DNA of 64,000 nucleotides from Struthidea cinerea. Lineage: Eukaryota > Chordata > Aves > Passeriformes > Corcoracidae. Below are positions 50,201-60,500 of this stretch, in pieces; within the stretch, counting starts at the first letter, position 1; the number at the start of each line of letters is the position of its first letter. Made by a program: the position numbers and the translations under genes. The notes beneath the pieces are model-generated. The model saw only the letters and a list, made by a program, of their open reading frames with translations, did no database searches and was not told the DNA's origin. Location: the NCBI GenBank assembly GCA_013397865.1, contig VZTI01005023.1, forward strand, positions 346,967 through 410,966, written 5' to 3'.

Positions 50201-52971
50201 GTTTTTTAATTTATGTTTCTTAAGTGTTTCCATATAACTCAGGTACAGTCGTTAGCCAGCTCACCTGCCTGACTTGCAGGAAAAGTCTTGCAGAAAAATC
50301 TGGCAGCTGTTTGGAAGGTAGACATCTCACCTGCTAAAGATAATTTCATCCTGCTTTACAGACAAAATTAGGCACTTAAACCCCAGAACAGCAATGACAT
50401 CTGCTTCTTAAAAAGGAAGAGCAGCCAGCAAGTTCCCTAATCAACTGTAGCTTATGGAAGAGCACCCATAGCTTTTGGTCTGCTTCAGAGCAGTCAGTAG
50501 GTCAGATTCCCTTGTCCATTATTGTTCTACCCACATTAGTGAAATTCATATCATAATGACATTGGTTGATAAATAACTGTGATAGTGATTCATGATGAAA
50601 ATTTTCTTCATGAAGGGGCAAGAACAGATCTGAAAAACAATGAGAAGAAACTGGCTTTAGATATGGCGACGAACGCAGCTTGTGCTTCCTTGCTTAAGAA
50701 GAAACAGAGTGCAGGTATTTCTGATTTTGTTTGTCTGATAATTTTACTTTTGGAGGACACTTAATATTTTAACCAAATACTAATATATTGATAGTCATAA
50801 AAACCATTTGGGAATTACATGGGCTAAGAGTTGTGTTTGGGAGGGCTCACTTGAGAGGGTTAGTATAGTTCTATGATATGAACGTGGTTTATCATATGCA
50901 GTGCTGCTGACTCCACACAAAATGCCACCTTGTGTCAGCAAGAGGCAAAAGAGTTCAGAAGGTGTGAAAATGGTAAAGAAAGGAGAGGAAATAGAAGACA
51001 GGCCCTTCAGGCAGAATGAAAGCAAGGATGGAAACTATTTTAAAAGTAGCATACCACAAGGAACAGGGTACAAGAATAAAACAATGTGCTGTCTTCCCCC
51101 ATATGCTTGTTTGTTCCTCCAAACTTAAGCCAAACAAGCACCAACAGACTCTTTTTCTTACTGCTAAATTTTTTTACTTTCTTATTTCTGTGTGTCTCTG
51201 AGTGACTGCCTAGTAGAGAAAAAAGGAAAGAATGCTTTTAGGTTTTCATCAAAATAGTCTCACTGCCTCCCATTGTGTTCATCTCTCCTAATAGCATAGT
51301 GTCCAAGTCCAAAAGAGTTAAAGAGGCTATTTTAAAAAGTTGAACAAAGACTGAATTGTTCAGTGTTGTGTAACTGCTATTACCTATAGCTTTCAGGAGG
51401 CTGAAGTTAGGGTGGAAACTCTTAAGTGAAACAAGAAATTACTTAAAAACACAGGCAGAGTTACAGTTGGTTTTGATGGGATATGCAGTATAGCAATTGC
51501 ATCATCACAGGACTAGTGAGAACAGAGGAAATGCTAGCCTGTAGGAGCCTAGAGGTTATGGTAGTTAAAATGGAGGAATAGCTGACTGCAACTTGAGAAG
51601 GCCAGGAAGAGCAGTTGCAGCAAAAATATTGTCCTGCTCTTTGGTAGAGGTAAAATCAGAATTTCCCAGAAAACTGGCAAATTATTTCTCCCAATCTTGG
51701 TTCTTAAGAAAGCAGTTGTAAAAAATGGCAGAAGTCCTTCTCTGTGTGTGTGTGTGTGTATGTATATACGTACATATAGATACATAAATACATATAGGTA
51801 TGTGTATATATATATAATAATACATATAGATATATAAATACATATATGTATGTATATATATATAAAATATGTAATTTTTCCCTAAAGTTAGTTAATCCCT
51901 ATTAAAAGCACTTCATTCATCTTTGCATGTCTATTGTAGGCACCTGGTACAGGCGTTTTCTCTGTTCCGATGTCCCAGTAATGTTCTATTTCCTGGTACT
52001 AAGTAACTAATCTACATAACTAATCTACTTCTTCACTCCTTTTAAATTAATTTTAATTCAATGACTGACAGATTTTTCATCCTTGGTCACCTCATCTATC
52101 ACCGGTCTCTGGTAATTTCACACCCTGTCTTTTTTTGCTTGCCTTGATATAACAGCCGATATTTTCAGTCTAACTGCAGTTTCAGTATTAGCAGCCTTGT
52201 TTGTTTTTCTGTCTCAACCTGGCCTTTTGTAATATCTCTGATACCAGTGATCTGTATACTTTCCTTGTATTTTGTATTTTCTTGGTTATTTTCACTAATT
52301 TCATTTTTCTGTCTCTTGAGTCTGCATTTAAGTATTTCCAATGTCTGGAAGTGAAACATTGCTCTTTTTCAGAGATGCGGTTCTACATCAGCAGTCTTCC
52401 TCTCCCTTGTTCCTAATTACATATGGCTTCTATCATAGTCCATCTCTAAAACTGTTTTATTGGAGGAAGCTTACTTTGTCTCCATCTCTTTGTTCAGTTT
52501 TATGTTTTACATGTACAGACAGATATTCAAATGTCAGTTGCTGAAGTATATTCTAAAAAATTAAAATTATTAAAATCATGTCACAGAAACAACAGAGTTG
52601 TGTTAATTGTGCTGCTAAACAAGGGAGCAGAAGAACTGTAATTTGTACTTTCTGAAAGTATGGCACAGGGCCCTGCAATTTCTTTTCTTCCTGTTCTCCT
52701 TTTGCTGCTTCTCCTAAAATAGAGAAACATGATTTCTTTTCACTTAGATTTCTTTTCTCAAAACAGTTGGGCAGGTTAGTTTTAAACTTACTAATTTTTC
52801 TTCTTCCAGAAATCTAGGATAACATGGTTGTCACTTCTGTGAATTATGTCAGTCTTGTTACCTTTGTGCCTGGTATTTTTAGTACTTTGTTTTAATTTTG
52901 TTTTTTTTCCAGGTACAGTCCGAACATTGAGTAATGCAGAGGAATACCTTGATGATGAAGACTCCGATTAG
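35239..52971 (+). CDS. OSTF1: osteoclast-stimulating factor 1 (10 coding exons, spliced)
   Basis: Cytoplasmic SH3/ankyrin adaptor, known to bind c-Src-family and SMN-type partners and to promote osteoclast formation indirectly. Coding exons are 35239-35272, 46741-46787, 47413-47463, 47547-47610, 48829-48882, 49320-49427, 49903-49952, 50068-50146, 50616-50714 and 52913-52971. They total 645 nt, 214 residues plus stop, the same length as the human protein. Order: Pro-rich start MSKPPPKPAKP; SH3 domain, about residues 14-70 (ALYTFEPRT, FEEGD, NWWKG, LIPSNY); ankyrin repeats, about 72-170 ([71 protein letters not shown]); acidic tail EEYLDDEDSD. All donors are GT and all phases agree. OSTF1 is divergently paired with NMRK1 across a CpG island. 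Intron 1 is 11.5 kb and separates an 11-residue first exon from the rest. No defect was found. Confidence 0.98.
39859..40535 (+). mobile_element. CR1 LINE, 5'-truncated, about 680 bp
   Basis: Reads colinearly as the avian CR1 3' region: GGACCTGGGGATGCTGGTTG, GGCCACTGGCATCCTGGTCT, TGAGGCTGCACCTCAAGTCT, AGAGAGTCCAGAGAACGGCA, TTTAGCCTGGAGAAAAGGAG, then GATGATCTCAGAGATG and the terminal AATGATTCTGTGA. The reverse-transcriptase frame is broken and the 5' end missing, so it is inactive. Sense orientation to OSTF1. Confidence 0.92.
42670..43440 (+). mobile_element. possible LTR element
   Basis: A segment with more GC than its surroundings contains GGAGGTACCTGGGTATTCCC, then a pyrimidine tract (about 43150-43195), a TTAAGTTAAAGTGGGCTAAG-type stretch and a polyadenylation-like GCAATTAAAAGT near 43370 followed by a T-rich tail. 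This layout suits an avian ERV LTR, but boundaries and family are not established. Confidence 0.35.
46741..46787 (+). CDS. OSTF1: OSTF1 coding exon 2
   Basis: 47 nt encoding QVKVFRALYTFEPRT, the first SH3 strand with the ALYTF ligand-binding motif. The acceptor has a long T tract ending TTTAG; donor GTAAGT. Confidence 0.97.
47413..47463 (+). CDS. OSTF1: OSTF1 coding exon 3
   Basis: 51 nt encoding PDELYFEEGDIIYISDM, the SH3 RT-loop and second strand with the acidic EEGD. Acceptor TTAAAG, donor GTGAGT. The following intron is only 83 bp. Confidence 0.97.
47547..47610 (+). CDS. OSTF1: OSTF1 coding exon 4
   Basis: 64 nt encoding SDSNWWKGTCKGRTGLIPSN and Tyr, the SH3 WW and PxNY ligand-pocket residues. 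Acceptor CTGCAG, donor GTAAAG. Confidence 0.97.
47611..48828 (+). other. OSTF1: OSTF1 intron 4
   Basis: 1.2-kb intron in which I see no gene, RNA or recognisable repeat. Intron 2 (46788-47412), intron 5 (48883-49319) and intron 8 (50147-50615) are similarly featureless, apart from TATGACTTGG-type short tandem copies at about 49150-49197 in intron 5. Confidence 0.75.
48829..48882 (+). CDS. OSTF1: OSTF1 coding exon 5
   Basis: 54 nt encoding [17 protein letters not shown], the linker and start of the first ankyrin repeat. Acceptor TTTCAG, donor GTATGT. Confidence 0.97.
49320..49427 (+). CDS. OSTF1: OSTF1 coding exon 6
   Basis: 108 nt encoding [20 protein letters not shown] then [16 protein letters not shown], the end of ankyrin repeat 1 and start of repeat 2. 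Acceptor TTTCAG, donor GTATCA. Confidence 0.97.
49588..49633. repeat. 23-bp perfect tandem duplication
   Basis: CATCAAATGCTGTGTGTTTT plus GTT occurs twice in a row, at 49588-49610 and 49611-49633, in OSTF1 intron 6. Probably a recent replication-slippage duplication. Confidence 0.92.
49903..49952 (+). CDS. OSTF1: OSTF1 coding exon 7
   Basis: 50 nt encoding VVDVLLTQANLELNQQ, the end of ankyrin repeat 2. Acceptor TCTGCAG, donor GTAGGT. The following intron is 115 bp. Confidence 0.97.
50068..50146 (+). CDS. OSTF1: OSTF1 coding exon 8
   Basis: 79 nt encoding [20 protein letters not shown] then EMLLEK, a textbook ankyrin repeat (G-TALH-AA--G---IV-LLL). Acceptor CCACAG, donor GTAAAG. Confidence 0.97.
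50616..50714 (+). CDS. OSTF1: OSTF1 coding exon 9
   Basis: 99 nt encoding [20 protein letters not shown] then ACASLLKKKQSA, the last ankyrin repeat and the basic linker. The acceptor is a weaker CATGAAG, chosen because it alone keeps the frame; donor GTATTT. Confidence 0.95.
50715..52912 (+). other. OSTF1: OSTF1 intron 9
   Basis: 2.2-kb intron containing the TG/TA microsatellite at about 51741-51870 and a short AACTAATCTAC direct repeat near 52005-52027. Nothing else was recognised. Confidence 0.8.
51741..51870. repeat. compound (TG)n/(TA)n microsatellite
   Basis: A TGTGTGTG tract passes into ATGTATATACGTACATATAG-type and (TA)n text, with two similar TACATATAGATA...AATACATATA blocks. Likely length-polymorphic. 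Confidence 0.9.
52913..52971 (+). CDS. OSTF1: OSTF1 terminal coding exon 10
   Basis: 59 nt encoding TVRTLSNAEEYLDDEDSD and TAG at 52969-52971, the conserved acidic C-terminus. The acceptor has a long T tract ending TTCCAG. Confidence 0.97.
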
Positions 52972-54080
52972 CTTTTTTAACTTGTATGAAAAACTATAAC
53001 TTGCATTGTCTGTGTCGTTTTCAAAACATATCTTCGCAACTGTAAAATATCTCACTTAGAGTATTGCAGTACAGCATATAAATGAGAGGGTGAAATCAGG
53101 CTTTGCAAAGGAATAATCTTCACATATCCAGAAGATGCCACATTTTAAATCGGAGTTCCTTTTTGGAATTATCGCAGAGGAAGTATGGCACACCTTTATC
53201 ACTGAATGGGCAGAGGACCATCTTGTAAACTCACAGGTTTCATCTCAGGCCTTCCCAGCAAGTGCCTTTTATCTCTGGAATACTGAAGGGTCCTTCTGGG
53301 ACAGCAGGACACCACTGCTAACATTTCCCCAAATCTCGCTGGATATACGTTCCTTCATGCAGTTAATACTGACAGTCAGTACTGGCTGGCAGGTGTAAAT
53401 GGAGATGCTGCTGTAGAGAGGGACCATTATTTGCCCACATGGAGCCAGCATGACAAGGTTTGACTTTTAATTTTGGTAAAATGTTTTCCCTTCCGTCCTC
53501 TGCCCATCTAAGTAAGGTGCAAAATGACCTGAGACAATCTGCCTCAGGAATGCTTTGTCTTCTCTATTGCTGTGGGCCCAATCCCTGAAATGTTAGCACA
53601 GGTGAAATGCTTGCTTAAATCAGGTTTGCTTTAGAAATTCACTTGGACTTTGTGCCCTGATTATTTTGCTTTTTCAAGTGTATTATGCTGAAACTATTTG
53701 TAGGGAAAAGAAGACAGAATATTTTTCTATTTATCCTGCCTAAAATTTTTTAATACTGATCTCTTGCTTTTATTTTTTGAAAGTGCTCTTACGTTTTGTC
53801 CTAAATTACCTCAAAGTTTTAAGTGTGTTTGAAGTAATGAGGGAAGATGTGCATCAAATATACCACAGGTATCTTTAGAAGAGATACCTGAAGCTGAATA
53901 AACAGTTCTAAAATATATTGCTGCTTCCTGTGAATTAAAGAAAAATAGAAAGTAAATTCAGCCACTTTCAAGCTTCCCTGCAGAGTTAAAAAATAGTACT
54001 TCTGATGCCTTGAAGTGGCTACCTGAAAACAGAGGCCAGACAAGAATAAGAGAATAAAACTAGGTATTTGTTTGAAAGGC
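52972..54080 (+). other. OSTF1: OSTF1 3' UTR (probable)
   Basis: Follows the OSTF1 stop. AATAAA hexamers at 53897-53902 and 54053-54058 are candidate polyadenylation signals; the second is followed by TTTGTTTG-type GT-rich text. The 87-codon frame at 53135-53398 has no support and is treated as UTR. Confidence 0.6.
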
Positions 54081-54500
54081 CTTCAAACGTACGCCTTGGG
54101 AGTGTAAAGCCTACAAGGGGCTCCACTCAGGAGGGACCCTGGGTCACGGGTTCTTCACGTTTTCATAAGTTTGGTCCATTTGCATATCAGGGTTAATTCT
54201 CCAACTATAACTTCAGTAAATGATGTAATTACCCCAAGTTTGCCCCTCCTCTTCAGAGGCTTTTAGTTTACACATTTTGGGGCCGGGGACAAGAAGATAT
54301 CCTTGAAAAGCAAACCTAGAGAGGGTTTGTTACGTCTAACCAGCATGAGAGAGCAGTTAACAGGCCACACGGAACTTCAGAGTTACACACTAGGCAGTAC
54401 AGGATTTGAAAAATACAAAAGTTCAAACCTAAGGAATCACTTCCTTCAGATTGCTCGAATAGCTGCAGCCGAATATTGCACATTACTGAGGGATACTTTC
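54066..54500 (+). mobile_element. possible LTR-like segment at the OSTF1 3' end
   Basis: TGTAAAGCCTACAAGGGGCT, GGGACCCTGGGTCACGGGTT, TTGGTCCATTTGCATATCAG and TTACCCCAAGTTTGCCCCTC stand out from the AT-rich surroundings and resemble an avian retroviral LTR in base make-up and order. Ends are undefined. Confidence 0.35.
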
Positions 54501-57500
54501 TTACTGTGATGGTAAGTAAATGTTATATGTATTTGAGATACAATCTCGTTTTTAACTTTTTGTTGCTAACTTCTGTAATGGAGACTTCTAACAAATTCAT
54601 TCTAACACAGCAGTCTGTGAAACTAAAACAAAACAAAAAAAAATAGAGGGAAGAAAAAGCTCTTGTGAAAGACTGGGGATAAATGAAAAGCTCTTGCAAA
54701 AGTCTGGGGATAAATGAAAATCACACTAAGTATTTAAGAGATTTTAAGAAGTTTAGAGCACTCCTAATTCCCCATTTTTAAAAATACATTGAGCCAGATT
54801 TTTATTTTTATCGTCCTTGAAAGAACTAGATGCCAGTAAAGCTTGTTAAGATCTTATCAAAGAAGGCAGTGTTTGATTGACCAGAACTGTTTAAGATGGG
54901 GACATTGCACAAGTAGTCATCTGCAGATGTAATTCTAGACTGTTCAAATGTTAAAACCATAGAACAAATGTTTTAGCCCTGTGCAATACTGTGGTTAAAT
55001 GAACAGTGATGTTTTATTTTGTGTGAACTCAAAGATCCTAGAGGGGAAGAAATAAAAACCAAAGCCACCCATTTTTTCTCTCTAGCTTTCATTAGAACAG
55101 TTGTTGAGCATAACTCATAATATTTAAGAGTATTCTGCTTCACATTTAATCAACCAGCTTTTTTACTAGCTCAGCCTTTTACCATAGTCAGCCATATGTT
55201 ATGCCGCATACTGCTGTTTAAAATGATGCAATTTCAAAGTGCAAGCTTCAAAGTCCTGTAATGAGAGGAGAGAAGGTTCAGGTATCTGTTACATGAGTCT
55301 TTCTCCTGCATAAACAAAGCTCACAGGCTTAAAATTCTTCAGTGTCACAGGACATGGAGAGAATGGCTCAAGTCACTGTTTTTTCAGTTGGAGGCAGAGT
55401 CTGTATTCGTAAATAACTCTTAATGTAATGTCTTCTGCTGCCATGGGTTCAGCAGCCTACAAGCTCATGTCTGGAATTAACAGCTGCCAGAAGACCCTGT
55501 GTTCTTCTGCAGACAGATCTAAGTGCTACACAGGAATGATGACAGAAGCACGAGTTGAGCCTAAGGATTGCATCCAAAGTTCTCGCCGGAGTGTCCTGAA
55601 GAAGCACATTTACATCGCAAGGCACCTAGGAAGTGCTGTCATTTGTTTCTAGTACAAAAATTACTGCTTCTGGTTTTTTTCCACAACTTTGTTTTTCTTT
55701 ATGAAACTGTCTTGTGAAATACAAATCACTGTGAAGGCTTTCAGGCAATAAATTGCTTTTTGTCTAACTCCAGCAGTGAAGTTTTGATTTAAAAAAAAAA
55801 AACAACACAACAGAATAAACAAACAGAAAAAAACCCCAACAAACAAAAAACCCCAAAACAAATGTCTTACAGCTAGAAGAAATTACAGCTGGAGTAAGCT
55901 GGTAAAATGTCTTACTAGTTACGCAAACCCACTTGCTCCCCCTACTTTTCTTCAATGTTCGTTCATTTAAATTTAAGACTTTTTCCAAGGGCAGCTACAT
56001 TCAAGTGTGTAACAAGAAGAAAAATAGGGTTTTTAAGAGCAGCAACAGGAAAGTTTTCAAGCTCAGGGTGTCTTAGAACTGAGCATTGAAGGATATTCTG
56101 TCTTGCATACTTCTGGTTGAATTAATGTGTATGCCTTTCTATTGAAAATCATCTGTGTTCCAGTCAGAAATTTTGTGCTGTTAGGGAATAGAAATTGTTT
56201 TGATTGATTTGAGGCTCTTTCAAAATAAATTAGTAAATTTTCTATTGGCTTCATCAGAGGAATCAAATGCTTGATCCCTGTTTCGTGGAAGAAAAAATGG
56301 GACATTTCTTGCACTGTGTTTAGCACAATTCTTGGATTCTTGATAATTTTCGAGTTAGTGTACTGTTTTACTAAGATAAAGCCCATCTTACTGAATTTCA
56401 CTCTTACACATCCCATCACCTGAAATGTAATATGCCTAAAACAATTAAGGTCACACTAAATGTTTAAACTGAGTGGCCCATTTTCTAACAAAATCTCCAG
56501 CTTAGAACCCTGACTTCTAATTTCTGAAGACGCTATTGTGTTTCTTGTGTTTGTGTTTTATATCAAGGGCCAAAGATTGCTGAAAGTAAGTTAGCCTGAC
56601 CTTGTGGTCATTTCAGTTACATGCTGCAAAGTCAGATGTTTGAGCATGCAGCACACATCAAAATTAAAAATTTGTTTGCAGCCATTGCCACCTTCAAGTG
56701 AAACCATTGAAACACGCCACTGAGCTGAGTAACAAATAATGGGCCATCAGACATTTGCTTCATGAGACAGATAAGAGCTGAAGTTACTAAAAGTGTTTCA
56801 GGACAATATTGATCAACTGTACTTTGATCTTATCAGGAGACAGAAAACAGGCAGAAATGGTTTTGAAGAACTTGGAACAGAAATCTTCGTAAGAAATTAA
56901 TTTGATACAAAATCAATAACCTAATTTGCTAAATAAATAAAAAGGCAACAGCTGGGTTGTTTTTTTTGTTGTTGTTGGTTTGGGGGCTTTTTTTGAAGCT
57001 ACACATTAAAAAACCAACAGAAGCTAAAAATAATACAACAAAAGCAATTCAGAATAAAAGTGACTTTACATCACAAGTTCTGGAACAGAATTTGGACTGG
57101 TGGTAGTGTCTGCCTGTGGCAGAAAAAAATTACCAAGTACCCATTTACCTGATGCCTGTTGTTTCCCAGCTGAGAGGTGATGCTGAAGATGATGTGTCCC
57201 ATCTGCAAAGCCACGTCATTGCTTAATCCTTCTACCAACCTTAGTGGTCTTCCTTTGGGGTCTGTAGAGCAGTCCATAGAACACCAGAGAATTCTCCTGG
57301 AAGAGATTCTTCTCGGACATTGTGACATTGCTAACCTATGAGCAATGGGTAAAAATAGTGTGGTCCAGCTAATGTTCACCCTCCCAGTTACAAAAGCAGG
57401 GTTGTTCCCTGTGGTTGTGAGCAACTCCTAAGATCAGAGGCTGAAGGAATCCCTTGCAGAGAGAATGGTAATTTAGGTGTGCTTTTTTAAGTAAATGTGG

Positions 57501-60500
57501 GGCAGCACAGAACTTGGTGGGGTACCAGTGTTCAGCTGTTACACGTGTCAAGTTTATGCATCCGGGAAAGGGTCTGCAACTTGCGCTGTTCCCTTTCCCC
57601 GAAATTCTGAAGCACACATTAGAGCAACTCTGTTCCATTCCTTCGTCCTTTCTATCCAGAGACAGGCTCCTAACTCTAAGGAAATTTAGTGAGTTTTAAT
57701 GTAAAACAGGTGTGAAGACACAAAGTGCCACACACAATTTGGATATATGGAAGTTTGTTACAGTCATATTTCTGGTTTGAAATCTCAAGCAAGTCTCTGG
57801 AATCCAGTGAAGATGCACAGGCAGTGGAAGACCTCTTTAAGCTCTGCACAAACCTGTATTTGTTTTCTCGATCTGTGTTGCTTAATGGACTATATTTTTG
57901 CTCACAGCTTTGCTGCAGTCACATTGCCACTTGACTTCATGTCTACAGCGACATAGTGAAATTAATCCTTAACCATCTTAAGACATGCTCAACATAAAAT
58001 TAGAATTAAATCCTCAAAATTTATATTCAATTTTAATGTTCCTTTCCTGTTCAGCTGACTTGGACAGCACATGTAGTTTCATAGTGTTAGTAAATTACTC
58101 AGACTTTCTTAATTGAAGGCTGTAATTTTATCTTTTCATATAATTTCCCTTTTATGGTAAGATACAGTACATTTCATATAATCTGAAATTCATTAAAATG
58201 TAGCATATATTCTTCTCAGTCTATCAATTTTTACTTCTCTCTTATGCTTTTCCCTAAGATTTCCGTTTAAGCCATTTTGCTAGAAAATTCCAGCTGCATA
58301 GCTATGAGTTTGAAACGGAAGAAGAATGAAGAAATAAAAAATATGTCTGGCCTACATGCATCTACACTGAAAGCAAGAGCAATAAACATTTTGTTGACCG
58401 AAGAGTTGTGGTAGAGGTAGATTGAGTAGCAGGCATTGTAATTAAGAGAAACTTAAATAGATTTATTAGAGTCCTGAGCTAGCACTTACTTTAGCTTTAA
58501 CAACTCCCATCTAATCAGAGAATGTGGCCAATTCAGTTACAATTCTGTGAGTACTTTTCAAAAAAATAGTTTCCACACGGAGTTACAGCAGTGGAAAGTC
58601 ATGGCATAATACAATTTTGACCAAATTTTATTCTGCTAAAAGATTAGAGAGTGCTCTCTAGTCAGACAAGAATAATTCAAAAGTTCAAATCACTTCAGAG
58701 GCTTAACCACTGCAAATATTTTCTCATCAGTAGGACAGTGCAGAAGATTAAGAGTTTGCATAGGCTTTTCCAACTAGTGCTGAAAGTGTTTGAATTATTT
58801 CCAGTAGGTGTGACAAGATCATTCAAACTAAATGAGTTTGAAATGAAAAGCCATTATTACACAGAGGAAAATATGAAAGCGTCTGGTGGTGCTCATGTTT
58901 AACTAGGAGTCATTCAGTTTTAACCGAAGCCAGCCTACACCAGACACAGCTTCAGCAGTTTTCTAACCACTTAAAGATTCCGGTTTTGTTCACGTTGTTT
59001 TAGGGAAACTCCAGTTATGTTGTATGTTTCTGTTTTATGGGCTGTTAGCTGTTAATTAGCTGAGCTCTGGCTTTGCACTTTTCCTGGTTACACCAGTTGC
59101 TGCAGCTTACAAGCTATTATTCTTTCCATTTCAGTCTAGTACTCAGAAAGTTTAAATGAAATTTAATATTCTTGTGCTAGGCTTAGCTTTCCATTTGTTC
59201 AAACTGGATGGCTGACTGAAGTGGACTGTAGCCATATCCTTACCTCAGTTAAAGAAAAGGGGAAAAATAAATTAAAAACTTAAGCCTAGAGCATGGAAAC
59301 TTGCATGTCAGATGTGAAAAGGTGGAAGTGCAATATGGAATCTCTTTGGAAATATAATAGAAAGGCCAACTATTTAAGTACCTATGCACCAACATAATAG
59401 CATTTTTTTTGTGTAAATCCATACATACAGCCCGAAATTTTTCTTACCCAATGGTGTAATTAAAGTATGCACTTATCTATTTTGGCTTTCTTAAATTTAG
59501 TTGCATTTAGTTTCTTAAATTACCATTTGTCTGAAGTTACTTTATGCTTTTCAGGATGCATTTACTTTGGCCTTAAGTTAGAAAAAACAATTTCAATCTC
59601 ACATGAGATAAGTAAAAAATATTTTTCATCTATCTGGTGGTTTTACATACCTGTAACTTAATGCTTGGAGACATGAGTTGAAAAAAAAATCTGCTTTGTA
59701 CTTCATATATTAAGACACAAGTTGAAAAATTCTGCTTCTTACAAAGTAACTAAGAGCTGTTGAGCATTAATTGAGTCTAATGTGCTTCCTGCTTGTGTGA
59801 AAAGACAGTTCGATCCAAACTCTTGTATGTTAATATATTACTGATTTTTGTTCCTAAATACCAGAGCTTTATTATTTAATCAATCATTTTCATTTTATTT
59901 TAAGTAAAGTTATGTAAACTAGTGATTTCTTGCATGCTGTGGTCTGAAAATTGATCACACATCTGACTTGATCCATCCAAATGCTGTACTTCCATTACCT
60001 TTTGAAGTGGACTTTGCTAATGAGCTAAGTGGTTCTCCTATTTGGGTTCAAAGAGCAAAGCCAAATTCTTTTGCTTTCTGTATCAAGTCTGCAGACCTCA
60101 TTGCATCCTCGATGCGATTCTGTTTTCTGCGTTGACCAGACCCTAATCACTGTGCTGTACAGACAAACTTACTGTCTGTGCACAGTGGCGGCACAGAGAG
60201 GCTTTGCAAAGTGCAGCTGCAGTCAAGGACACTGAAGAACAGTGACCAGTCTCTCATTTTCTGGTTAGGGTCGACATAGCTTTCTTCATGTAAAAATACA
60301 TACATACTAGGCAGCAAAGCCTGATTTGTAGAACAATGTCCTGATTGGTTCTCCTAACAAAAATATATGTATCATTTTCCTGTTTTGAGCAGTTTTAATA
60401 AATATAAACACTTCCGTTGACATGACTGTTTACCCTGCGATTGCAGTAAAACTGGTTCATTTTGATTTAAAAAAAGACCCAGGCACTTTGTAAAGATCTG

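Noticed and set aside
56063..56419. 118-codon minus-strand frame
   Set aside because: AT-rich, no domain, no conserved motif that I recognise; chance frame in intergenic DNA.
57071..57424. 117-codon minus-strand frame downstream of OSTF1
   Set aside because: I could not match it to any family, it has no promoter or splice support, and overlapping frames of similar length exist on the plus strand. Treated as chance, though an old repeat cannot be excluded.
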